Of a stretch of 64,000 nucleotides of DNA, positions 41,342 through 53,423 are shown in pieces. The stretch comes from Leishmania mexicana MHOM/GT/2001/U1103 (lineage: Eukaryota > Euglenozoa > Kinetoplastea > Trypanosomatida > Trypanosomatidae), in contig NC_018335.1 in assembly GCF_000234665.1 (NCBI RefSeq), positions 620,001-684,000 on the forward strand. The letters are read 5' to 3'. Within the stretch, counting starts at the first letter, position 1. Every line of letters begins with the position of its first letter. Made by a program: the position numbers and the translations under genes. Below the pieces are notes generated by a model, which saw only the letters and a list, made by a program, of their open reading frames with translations, searched no databases and was not told the origin of the DNA.

Positions 41342-42822
41342 CCTGTCAGACAGCGAGTGCCGTGGCGCTTTAATGTGTCGTGGAAACGCATAGTGCAGAG
41401 TGTGTGCGGTAGTGCGCAGTGAAGCGAACAGCAGGAGAAGAGTGGATCAAGATGACGGTGGGAAGACGACCTGGACGAACTTTTAGGAGAGAGCACAGAG
41501 AGAGGAACCCGTCACTCGAAGCACAGTCCACTTGCGCAAAGTCACCAGACCGAGTTGACGCTTGCGTTGTGTGAGTCGGCTGGCCGTGGCGAGCTTTGGT
41601 GGGTTTTTTTTCCAGCTTGCCCCGTTTCTCAGCGCCGTGTCTGCTCACTTCAGCGACAGCCCGGCAGCGCCACATACTTCTCCCGCGTATCTTCGCTTTG
41701 CTCTTCAGACTACAGCAAACGCTGCATCAGCGGAAGGCAAACGTGGCAGATGCACATCTCGCGTTATCCGCTGCCCGAACAAACCACGATCAAGCATGAC
41801 GCACACACGGAATCCTTCACTCTCTACACATGGCCTGGCTCGTCGTCCTTGAGGCAATATTTTTTTTTCTTTCGCCGTAAACCCCACATACTCCTCTGTC
41901 GACTGCTCACGCCACGAGTACCAAAGGCACGCAAGCAGCAATAACAAGATGGTGCAGCAGGCGATCAAGAGCAGGCGCGCCTTGTCATCGTTCCAGGGCC
42001 ACCGTTGCTGCAGGCACACACCGTGTGAGATGGACAGATTCGGTGTGAGGTCGCCACCTTTGAAGTGCAGGAAGAGTCAGTTGCCATGGGTGCATACCCA
42101 TCAAGCCAAGAGACGGAGATTGACAGGCCATCAGAGTTAAGAAAGGGAGAGAGTCACCAACGAGTGCTGTTCTCGGCGGGAGAGCACGAAAAAAAAAGAC
42201 CGCGCTGGTGCGTACGCCGTCGTGAGTCTTTTGCCCACAGGCTGCTCCCTCCTCAAAGTCGCGACTCTGGCGTCATGCAATGTGCACCTGCTGCGACAAG
42301 CCATGTATGCCTTGCGGCCAGTATCCAAAACGTGGAGGAAGAGGGGGGAGGACAGCGTGGTTTGATGCAGCGACGCGGCGCAGAGGTCTTTCACTCACAT
42401 CTTTTTTGTTGCTGTTGGTAGCATTTTCTTTTTGGTTCAACTGGTGCCGTGCATATGCTTCTGTTGGGCTGAAAATAAAAGGCCGACGCCTCTTACAGAG
42501 AGGGAGAGACGCGTACGTCAGACACGGCTTTCGTTGACCGCGAGCTCCTCATACACGCCCGCCGACCCAGTCCCGCACACAGCCACGTTCGCCACAGCGC
42601 CGATTCATAAGTGAAACGCGCAACGCGCACGTGTTCTCTATGGTATCCTTCTATAATCCCTTCCTCGAGAAAGCGGCGAGCACACGACACGAAAACAGGC
42701 GTGGTCTGCCAGACCCCAGTGAGACCTGACAGGTGAGGAGGGGTGCACGAAGCGGACAAGGATCGCGTGCCTCTGCAGGGCCTGCCCATATCTGCCCGCG
42801 TTCCCTTCACTTTCCCAAGTAC
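41342..42822. other. Spacer, about 1.5 kb
   Basis: No gene was found. It holds the 5' flank of the methyltransferase gene and the 3' UTR of the polymerase alpha gene. A T-run lies at 41861-41870; otherwise the sequence is mixed without repeats. Confidence 0.6.
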
Positions 42823-45003
42823 CTATGCGCTGTAGATGTGCAGGACACCGCACGCGACACCGTTTCTGGAGGTGGCGCCGCGCCGCAATACGACGTCCGT
42901 GTTCGGAATCGTCACCTCCGCCACACGGAGCTCAAACTTTGGGGACGAGCGCGTCGACCAAACCTCCTGGTTCACAACCAGGACGCCAGAAGCGCTGTCC
43001 GCGCTGTCGATGTCGGCGCCGTCGACCTCCTCGCTCTGGTGCGTCACGGTAGCAAACTGCGGGCGGGTGGAGGGGAGGAACATAATGTGAGGCAGGCACT
43101 CCGTCTTCGATGAGGCCGTCGGCGTTGATGCAGTCACCGGGTCACGGGGTGTGGTCGCCGCATCCCCCTCCTCACCGTCACCGGCTGCGTCCTCCAGTTT
43201 CACCCGCTTCACCTTGTGCTTCAGCCACTCCGCCACGTCGGTAGACGGCTGTTCCGCAACACTAAACACAGCTTCCCAACCACGTGAGGAGCTGGCGCTC
43301 GACGTGCTCGTGGTGGCATCCCCGCGGTCGGCATCGCCATGGCGACCGCCTTTTGCAGTAGTATTGCTCGTCAACGCAGCAGCAGCGGGCTTGATCTCAA
43401 GCAGCTCGTTTTGCGACGGCACGTAGTCCATTCGCAGGTGAGGGAGATGCTTTAGATCCGCCGTCGTCACAGGTAAGCTGTAGAGCGGGACATACAGGCG
43501 CCCGTTCACCAAGGCCTCTACGACGCGTCGTAGGCTACCCTCGGCAGTCGGCCACCGCTCGACCATGCGCTCACGCATGCCGCCCACGACATCCTCGTTG
43601 CATACGCTGACGTGCACCCCATTCACCGACAGCCGACACGGGTTCGAGCGAATGAGGATGTCGTCTGTGTCCGCGATCGCGTACATGGTGGTAGGGAGCA
43701 CAGGGATTTGGGTGACGTCACCCCTATGCGACACGAGCAGCACCTTCATATGTGTCAAAAGCGGCCGCGTAGAGTAGTAATTCTTCAGCGTCTCCTCCAG
43801 CGTGTCCACAAAGCTCTCCATCACCTCGTTGAAGGTGGCGCCTAGCGACGGCAGCAGCTCGCGCTCAAACTCGCTGGCAAAGGGGAGGATAAAAGGGCCA
43901 CCGATAATCAGCACATCCGCACCGCGGTGCAGCGCTTGGGAGGTGACCGTGCGCAGCAGCCCCGACACGTCGCGCCGTGGGAACGGCCCACTGCAGAAGT
44001 GGATGCGCACGCCAGCGCCGCTGACATCGGCCAGGGCGCCGGCACCCGAAGTCGATGTCACGGTCGCAGACAGCAGTGGTCGGTCCACTCGCCATGGCAG
44101 CGTCGGCCGCGATGGCAAAACGAACTCGCGCACGAGAACGCCCGTGAGAACGCCGCGGGCACTGCGCTGAAACGGGTCGCCGATGATGCCGACAGCCATA
44201 CCGGGATGAAGACCTGTGAACCATGACGCCTGCCGCGTGTAGAGCGAAAGGCGAGTGCCATCACCGGCCGCCGCCTCCTCGTCAGCCTCGGCGGCCGTCC
44301 CTGGCGTTTCCTCCCCGGCCTCACCTATCGCCGATGTCGCTGCCATCCCTGTAGAGGGCCGGGCGGTGCTGCCCTCCAGTCTACCTGATGTTCGCGCACA
44401 GAAGCCAGCGTGCGATGCATCCTGAAGGAGGGAAAAGAACGCGCCTGTCGTGCGATCTGCTTGCGCCATTGCCTGCAGAGCACGAATGTAGCACTCATCG
44501 TCATCCATGTCCCGCACCACGTAGAACTCCCACGGTGCCTGCTGGGTTGCCGCACTCACCGCCGACGGATCCTGCACTTGTGTCAGGATGCCAACAGCGC
44601 GGAACAAGGGCCCACCGGAGGCAACTGGCGCACCTCCTGCCAGGGGGACCATTCCGTCCGCGTCATCATCATCTTCCAGCTCTGTCTCCACCACTGTACC
44701 CCGGCAGGTGCCCTCCTCCTGTGTCTTCACGAGTCCTCGCCAGAGAGGCACGCGGTATAGCATCTCCTTGTAGAAGTCAATCACGTGCCTTCGAATCGTC
44801 GGCGCGGACTTGTCTTGGAGGCCGCAGTAGGAGGAGCTCCTGAAGTTGGCGGTGTTACGCGCCTCCACCGTGACAAGGGCAGAGCTGCCAGCGCTGCGCT
44901 GCTGTGGCGTGAGCAGTGGCTTCTCCAGTCGCGCTGGTGGGTGCTCGAGACCAAGAAGAAGATTCAAGTTGGCCGCAGCCTTCCAGTTGCCCTCCACTTG
45001 CAT
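42823..45003 (-). CDS. POLA2: DNA polymerase alpha subunit B (p70-type), 726 aa
   Basis: This is the non-catalytic B subunit of the polymerase alpha-primase complex, needed to start replication. It has the calcineurin-like phosphoesterase fold seen in all polymerase B subunits, with catalytic residues lost. Supporting segments are RIHFCSGPFPRRD (near 345), VLIIGGPFILPFASEF (near 370), NPCRLSVNGVHVSVCNEDVV (near 455), and GRLYVPLYSLPV (near 505), which align with the GPF, SLSINGV and YYPLYPP regions of human POLA2. The C-terminus ends with GVLVVNQEVW and two short strands, as in the family. A Ser/Thr/Asp-rich insert of about 100 residues lies between LLEIKPAAA and MFLPSTRPQ (about 535-640). 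The first ATG after a splice-like site is 45003. The open frame above it looks non-coding. Confidence 0.9.
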   Translation of the reverse strand: MQVEGNWKAAANLNLLLGLEHPPARLEKPLLTPQQRSAGSSALVTVEARNTANFRSSSYCGLQDKSAPTIRRHVIDFYKEMLYRVPLWRGLVKTQEEGTCRGTVVETELEDDDDADGMVPLAGGAPVASGGPLFRAVGILTQVQDPSAVSAATQQAPWEFYVVRDMDDDECYIRALQAMAQADRTTGAFFSLLQDASHAGFCARTSGRLEGSTARPSTGMAATSAIGEAGEETPGTAAEADEEAAAGDGTRLSLYTRQASWFTGLHPGMAVGIIGDPFQRSARGVLTGVLVREFVLPSRPTLPWRVDRPLLSATVTSTSGAGALADVSGAGVRIHFCSGPFPRRDVSGLLRTVTSQALHRGADVLIIGGPFILPFASEFERELLPSLGATFNEVMESFVDTLEETLKNYYSTRPLLTHMKVLLVSHRGDVTQIPVLPTTMYAIADTDDILIRSNPCRLSVNGVHVSVCNEDVVGGMRERMVERWPTAEGSLRRVVEALVNGRLYVPLYSLPVTTADLKHLPHLRMDYVPSQNELLEIKPAAAALTSNTTAKGGRHGDADRGDATTSTSSASSSRGWEAVFSVAEQPSTDVAEWLKHKVKRVKLEDAAGDGEEGDAATTPRDPVTASTPTASSKTECLPHIMFLPSTRPQFATVTHQSEEVDGADIDSADSASGVLVVNQEVWSTRSSPKFELRVAEVTIPNTDVVLRRGATSRNGVACGVLHIYSA

Positions 45004-46389
45004 TGTTGGCCAGGCAGTGCGTTTCTGGCAGGAGGAGAAGAGGCTGCAAATACCCGAAGCGAACACGAGAGGAAGGGTGCGTCGTCCGAGGCCGATGCAG
45101 AAAAGCAGAAGGCACACACAGCTGAGCCGCCGGTACGTGAAGTAGGTGTGGCACTTCAGTGGTGTGGCGGATACAGGTCGCAGACTATAAATAAAGGAGT
45201 GATGGAGGAAAAAGCGGGGGGTGGGGGGCAGCTGAAAAGTGGTAGAAGGCCTGCCAATGTGGGAATGACAGATCAAAGCGAGCGGCGTAGGGTAAGTCGT
45301 GTACACGCTTACGAGAGAAAAAAAAGAGGGCTGGAGGAAAGCTTCTCCTCACGCGCTTGCAGCCGCGCGCCGGCAGCGCCGATGGCGATCCCTGACGTGA
45401 TGAAAACCCACGAACCAACTCATCTTGACGCTAAAGCCCCTTGAACCTTCTCCGTGGCACGCATAAAAGGAGGAGGGCAGAATCATGCGCTCGTTCGGCA
45501 TCATTGCCATGCCCAGTGTCGGCAGGCTGAATAATTCACGTCGTGCGCGGTTCTCCGCTGCGGGTGTGAGCTGACGCCGTTCCCCCTTCTCTTCAGTATA
45601 CCTCGCTTGTGTTCCGAAACCCAGCACACAGTTGAGAAGACATAGGTGACAAGCTTCACCGTTGGTTTGGGCGCAGGGAAGAAAGCGAGGCGTCAGTAGG
45701 ATGCCGTAAAGCGTAGAAGAAGAGTGCGGGGTCGCCAAGAGAAACCAGCCCAAACGTCTGCCGAGCACAGACACCACTGCTGTTTTCTGTCGCCATCCCA
45801 ACACCTTCCTCTCTCCACAAGACTTCGAGGCATTCACGGACGCACACACGGCAAAGGTACACTACAACAGAACAACACAAAAGGAATACACACACAAGGG
45901 TCGAGCGCAGAGAGAAGAAAAACGGGCCCAACAAAGAATGGCTTCGACGTGACGGCAAACACCGAGGCCAATCTCTTGTCCAGGATACACGAAGGATACG
46001 GTGGCGACCTAGAAGCTCGCGGTGAATGACAGAGACGGCGGAGTGAAACGAAATAGAAAAGCGGCCCCGCTGCCTTGAAATTTTCGCTTTCATTTCTCGT
46101 CACCCATAAACAGGCACCAATACGAGCCTACTGCATCTGCTCCGCTCTCGTCCCACTAGGAGCAGGGTGTGTGCACGCAGAATTGCCCAGGGCACGCACA
46201 GACCCCCCCCCTCTCTTCCTCACCCCGCTCCGCCACTATCGACCGAGTCGGTAGGACGCGCCTTGCAGTTGCTTGCCAATGAGAGCCGCCCATGTGCACG
46301 GTCGCCTACTAAGGCGCGCGCAAGGAGAGTCCTTACACTACCAGCGTCCTTGGCCACGGTGCTGCCTTAAAACTGATGAACGTGGGCAG
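45004..46389. other. Spacer, about 1.4 kb
   Basis: No gene was found. It holds the POLA2 5' flank and the 3' UTR of the epsilon-COP gene. No notable repeat was seen. Confidence 0.6.
45025..45042 (-). promoter_or_regulatory. Candidate trans-splice acceptor for POLA2
   Basis: The minus strand reads CCTCTTCTCCTCCTGCCAG with AG at 45026-45025, 21 nt before the ATG. The open frame upstream of it would not be in the mRNA. Confidence 0.5.
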
Positions 46390-47361
46390 CTACACTTCCA
46401 CCATGAAAGCGCTAATATCTTGGTCGAGGTTCCGCTCCTTGGCATGGTAGGCGTCACCCCACGTACCATGCATCGAGACCGCCTGCTGGATGTAGCGCTC
46501 AGCGTCGTCGAGGGACTTCGCCTTGTGGGCACTGACGGCGGCGAGGTTCACCAGTGTGGCCTCATCGTTGGAGCGGACGGCTAGCGCGTCGAGCAGCGAG
46601 CGCTCCGCCGCGTCGTAGTCCTTGAGACCCATGTGCGCGAGGGCCATCAAGTTCGACACCATGATGCTCTGGCCACACCGCAGCTGCACCTCCTTGAAGG
46701 CGGATACGGCCGCGTCATAGTTGGCCGCGTGCACGTCAGACGCAGCCTGATGGAGGGAAACAATGCCGCTGTACAGTATGGTCACGATCGCCTCGCTGTC
46801 CACCTGCTCCATGCGCTTCACCTCTTTCGCCGCCTCATCTGGCCGATTCAGCCGCAGCAGTGCCTCTATCGCCACACCGTGCAGCTCCACCGTGTAGCGC
46901 CTGACCAGCGACCCCTCCGGAGTGGGCAACTCGCCGAGCCACTTCTTTGCCAGCGTCAGGGCCCCGATGACGTCTTGCTGGTAGAACAGGGCTGTGGCAG
47001 CGAATACGGCCTTGTAGACAGCATCCGCCGCCACCGTCTCCGCATCGCTCTGTAGACGCTGCGTGACGTTCGTGACCGGATCGGAGAGGGCACCGTAGTC
47101 GCGCATAGCGCAAATCAGCTCTGCCCACGTGTGAATCGTCACGAGCAGCGGGTTTCTCTCCGAGCGAAGCTGACTGATAACGGCGTCGACTTGGCCGAGA
47201 CCAATCTGCCCCAGAGCGATCACCGCGTTCTTCTCCGCATTGAAGGCGGCCACATCAACCGGCCTGCTCGACAGAGCGCGCGCAGTGCTGCCATCAGCGA
47301 TGGCCTGATGGTAGTTGCCCACCACGAGGGCGTTGCGCACGTCAAAGAGGACGTCTGTCAT
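46390..47361 (-). CDS. COPE: Coatomer epsilon subunit, 323 aa
   Basis: Epsilon-COP is part of the COPI coat for retrograde Golgi-to-ER transport and binds alpha-COP. The whole chain is TPR-like and collinear with animal epsilon-COP. The start DVLFDVRNALVVGNYHQAI matches DELFDVKNAFYIGSYQQCI. The middle LRLNRPDEAAKEVKRMEQVD matches LKLDRLDLARKELKRMQDLD. Later, DAAERSLLDALAVRSNDEATLVNLA matches the family's EAAEGLLQEALDKDSGYPETLVNLI. The C-terminus has YHAKERNLDQDISAF, compare YQAKENDFDRLVLQY. The length is normal (human about 308 aa). The ATG at 47361 opens the frame, with a tract and AG about 110 nt upstream. It is soluble, with no signal sequence. Confidence 0.96.
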   Translation of the reverse strand: MTDVLFDVRNALVVGNYHQAIADGSTARALSSRPVDVAAFNAEKNAVIALGQIGLGQVDAVISQLRSERNPLLVTIHTWAELICAMRDYGALSDPVTNVTQRLQSDAETVAADAVYKAVFAATALFYQQDVIGALTLAKKWLGELPTPEGSLVRRYTVELHGVAIEALLRLNRPDEAAKEVKRMEQVDSEAIVTILYSGIVSLHQAASDVHAANYDAAVSAFKEVQLRCGQSIMVSNLMALAHMGLKDYDAAERSLLDALAVRSNDEATLVNLAAVSAHKAKSLDDAERYIQQAVSMHGTWGDAYHAKERNLDQDISAFMVEV

Positions 47362-47470
47362 TTGGCTGAGCCTTGTGCTTGCTGAAGCCCGTGATGAGAC
47401 TTTCGTAGCTCCCTCTGTTCTCTCTCGAGCTCGCTAGCCTGCCAGAGATGGTTTGCGGTTCGCGGTTTTC

Positions 47471-47497
47471 CTTTTTTTTGGTGGGGAGGAGGGGAAG
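47471..47497 (-). promoter_or_regulatory. Candidate trans-splice acceptor for epsilon-COP
   Basis: The minus strand has CTTCCCCTCCTCCCCACC followed by an A-run and AG at 47472-47471, giving a 5' UTR of about 110 nt. Confidence 0.45.
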
Positions 47498-50458
47498 TCG
47501 GCACGTGTGGGGAATGAGCGAGCTTTGAGTTCTGCCGACGCGTGCGAGGGCCCCAAAACAAAGCACCGAAGAGAAAGAGTAGGAAAGGTACACAATGACT
47601 GGATAGCAGCGGAGGGGGAGGGCTCCCGCCGGCGGTATGGAAATATTACTTTTCTTTGTGGAGAGGGGGGAGGGGACTGGAATCTCTCCTGCTATAGAAT
47701 GCTGATATGGGCGGCCGTCTGTTTGATTTTTTCTTTTCGTGTCGTTCGCGTCGAACAGCGTATCGCGGCATGTGCGTGTGTGGCAGAGTCGCGTGGCAGT
47801 GCGAGTTGATGGGATTACCAAGACGGCACACAGAGGAGAACGCGTACGTGTACGGTGTATGTGAGCGTTGCCAGAGAAGTGCCAACATTCCAAGAGTGAT
47901 GGGAAAGCCAAAAGATGGACAGTTCAGAACGGGGATGGCCCAATCGTGAGACGGCTGTTCGACACAGTGGGAGGGGGGAGATAACGGCAGCCCTGAGGGA
48001 CCGCGTGGAGATGCGATACCGTGGAAGGCTGACTAGCTGTCTCTCGTCACCCAGTCCAACGTCAGAGACCCTTTCCGCTGTGCTCGAGTAAAAAAAAGGT
48101 AAAGCGCTGCGGAGTTTTTCGTACGACTGTCACTCACACGTGCATGGCAGAGGCTGTGCAGACCGTGCCGTTCGCGAACGGCATCATCGAGTGCGAAGTG
48201 ACGAATACGAACAAAACACGTGCGTGCGTGCGTGCGCGTGTGTGTCGATCAAGTTCTTTTTGGTCGTGGTCGTGGTGGTGAGGGGGCGGGGAGTTTTCAT
48301 TGCTGTTCTAGACTTAGTAGATTAAATAGCTAAAAAAAACAGAAGAACAGAGGAAACACAAATAGTGAAACGAGGTGCAACCGTATGAGGAGTTTGTATG
48401 TATGCCTGGATGTATGCGTGCGTAGGGGAAAGGGAATCTGCGAGACAGCAAGAGAGAGAGGGAGAGCACGCACACATATATATGCATCAAGGCCATCCTG
48501 TTCGCCCCTGCCCTTTCCTTCGTATTCGCCCCCTTCTCCGTCACGCTTTCTCAGGATAGAACGTGCGTGTGGTAAGCACACCCACGTGTGTCACTCCTTT
48601 TCTGAGAGTGCCCCATGTATGCCGCGTGGGAGCCACCGCTCTGCAACGTTCCCTCGACGAGTACAAGCATGCGAGAAAAAAAAAGAAAAGACGAAAAGGG
48701 AAAAAACAAAACGAGAGAGCATTACATGGCCACGAGACGCAGACGTGCATGCCGGGGTACGGAGACGGAGGCGGGGGCAGAGGCGAGAAGGATGGTGGTG
48801 GTGTGTGGGGGAGGGGGGGGGGGCAAAACAAAGGGAATACCACGAAACATACCAAACATGGCTCCAGAGGAATCACGGGTGGAGATGAGCTAGTACAGAG
48901 AGAAGGCAGAAAAGGGCTGATTTCACCATATAAAGGTCCTTCCAAAACACGCACACTCACGGACACAAGGGCGCACGCACAGAGGGATGGAGAGACAGAG
49001 AGGGCGAGAGCGCCAAAGGTATAACGTGGGGAGAAGAAGAGCCATGGACGCACGCCAGCGGCGGCGGTTGGGGGGAGGGGAGGGGAAGAGCCCTCCTCTG
49101 GTATGCGGACCACTCTTCTTCGCTTTTCACTCATTTTTGGCGAAAGACACACACACGCAAAAAAAAGGACAACAAATAACACACAAGACGTCGACAAGAG
49201 AATACCACCAGACGCCGACGAAGTCGAGACGGAGCGACACACAAAACACAGGAAGACCACCTCGCGTGCAGCATATACAAAACAAAGGACAGAGAAAACA
49301 AACAACGAAGACGGTGTTACGCATGCACACAGACACACACTCACACACTCTCAAAGGGGACCACAGAGAGATCCAGAGAGAGAGGGACACATGAGCAGGT
49401 GCACAGAAATCCAGGAAGAGGGGCTACGCCAATGAAACAACAACCGACAGAAAACAACAAAAAAAGAGAAAGCCTCAGAGAAAAGAAAAACTATAGATAA
49501 AAGGGGAAGAGTACCAACACGCACACGCACAGATGGTAAAAAAAAAACAATGCGCATTAGGTAGAGGCTGCCTTTTTTGTTTTCGAATGCCTTACTCGTT
49601 ACTCGTTATGACTAGGCACCGACGGCACACACACGCGCGCACAAACACACAAACACCCGCGACCTGTTACACGATCAACCACAGCACTAGCACTTCAGCA
49701 GGCAAAACAAAAAAAGGTATCCTAGAAGGACAAGGGCAACAAAGGGAATAAAGAGGTTCACTACAGTCACGAACACTTCACAGGATACCGTAAGCATGCA
49801 CAGAGGCACACGGTGCAACACTTTTTCTCTCTTCACACCCATGCACAGATACAAAGGACACAAACACAGAGCCCCAAGAGGCTTCTCCCCACGAAGCGCA
49901 CACATCCAGACCAATAAAAAAAAGAAAGAGCCGCCAACACCTCCCATTCACCTTTGAAAACCTAGCAAAAAAAAAACGGCAACAGCACGATACAAACTTA
50001 GATTACGGCGACTGACAGAACACCCACACACAGATCGAAACTAGCGCTGCACCAAAGCAGATGACCACCGACAGCACGAGTGACCAAGCAAGGCACCCAT
50101 GCACAAACACGAATGCCCGCACTCTTTCCGTCACCTCGCCACTATCCAGCCCAACAGATTTCTGTACAACAAACATGATGAAAACACAGAGCCAAAAAAA
50201 CAAAAAGGAGAAAAAAACTGAGAGGAGAGGAAGAGAGAAAGGGAAGAAGCATGAGCCCCGCATCGCACTCAGCGCCACATCCCTTTCTCTCTCTCCCGGT
50301 CACTCTTCGTCTACTCAGGAAAAGTCGACAGCACAGATTCTCTCTTAATGGTGAAGAACAGAGGAAGAAATTAGGAAGCAAACGTAAACAAAAAAAAAAC
50401 ACAGAAAGAGTAAGCACGACAACGTCAAAGTGGTGTTCACACTTGTGCAGCATCGGCG

Positions 50459-50494
50459 TCTGTCTGTCTGTCTGTCTGTCTGTGTCTGTGTGTG
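50459..50494. repeat. (TCTG)n tetranucleotide repeat
   Basis: About six exact TCTG units run on the plus strand, followed by a degenerate TG-rich tail. Confidence 0.9.
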
Positions 50495-51186
50495 TTCGAG
50501 AGAGGATCTCGCGGGGCATCGCACGAAAACACAAGAGAGTGAGGGACCACAAGACAAGACGTACAAAGGTGGCAGTCAAGGAGGACAGCAAACGAAAAGA
50601 GAAAGGAGGTATCTAGTCGAGTAGTGCAACGCGGACGGCGTCGGTGAAGGACAGAGAGGGGGAGGGAGGCAGCAGAAAAGGGGGAACGAAGGGGAAGAAG
50701 GAGCAGCAGTGGGTGAGTCGGTGATGGACGGATGGTCGCCAGTGAGGAAGTACAAGGGAGGAAGAAGGGGTTCAAACAAGGTACGCGCACAATACGCCCT
50801 TTTTGTTTTTTCCCCCTCTTGTGTTACCGTCACCGTTCTCTCTCAGTCTTTCTCGCGTTTCTCCTGTCGCCGTCTTCCGTTCTCTCGTGTCTTAAGGCTT
50901 GCCTTTCATGTGTTCCGCTTCACCCGCTCTTCGTTGTTGCTGTCAGCCACATTCTTTCCATTTTGTTGTCTCGTTTTTGGTGTGCTCGTGCGCACTCGGA
51001 CGCTCACAAACCCTCCTCTCATGTCGTCGCTGGTGCTGTGCCGCGCGTCTCTCTCTGTCCCTGTCGTCCTCCGCGAGCACGCATGCGAGACACTCACACA
51101 CAAAGCGGCAGAACGACAAGAAAAAAAACGAGTCGGCAAAGCAGAGCATGACACTGTGATAGGAGGCCTGTCCTCTACACTCCCTC

Positions 51187-53423
<2,237 letters not shown>

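Larger units (their letters stand above)
47362..51186. other. Long spacer, about 3.8 kb
   Basis: No gene is supported. Open frames on both strands here are low-complexity products of pyrimidine- or purine-rich DNA. The plus strand is very A- and purine-rich at 48650-50420, with many A-runs. A TCTG repeat lies at 50459-50484, and a T-rich block follows at about 50795-50960. Since transcription runs right to left, most of this should be the 3' UTR of the zinc-finger gene at 51187. Confidence 0.6.

Noticed and set aside
48541..49344. Minus-strand open frame of 267 codons in the long spacer
   Set aside because: It is built from pyrimidine-rich low-complexity DNA (runs of Pro, Phe, Cys, Val), has no domain, and lies where a 3' UTR is expected.
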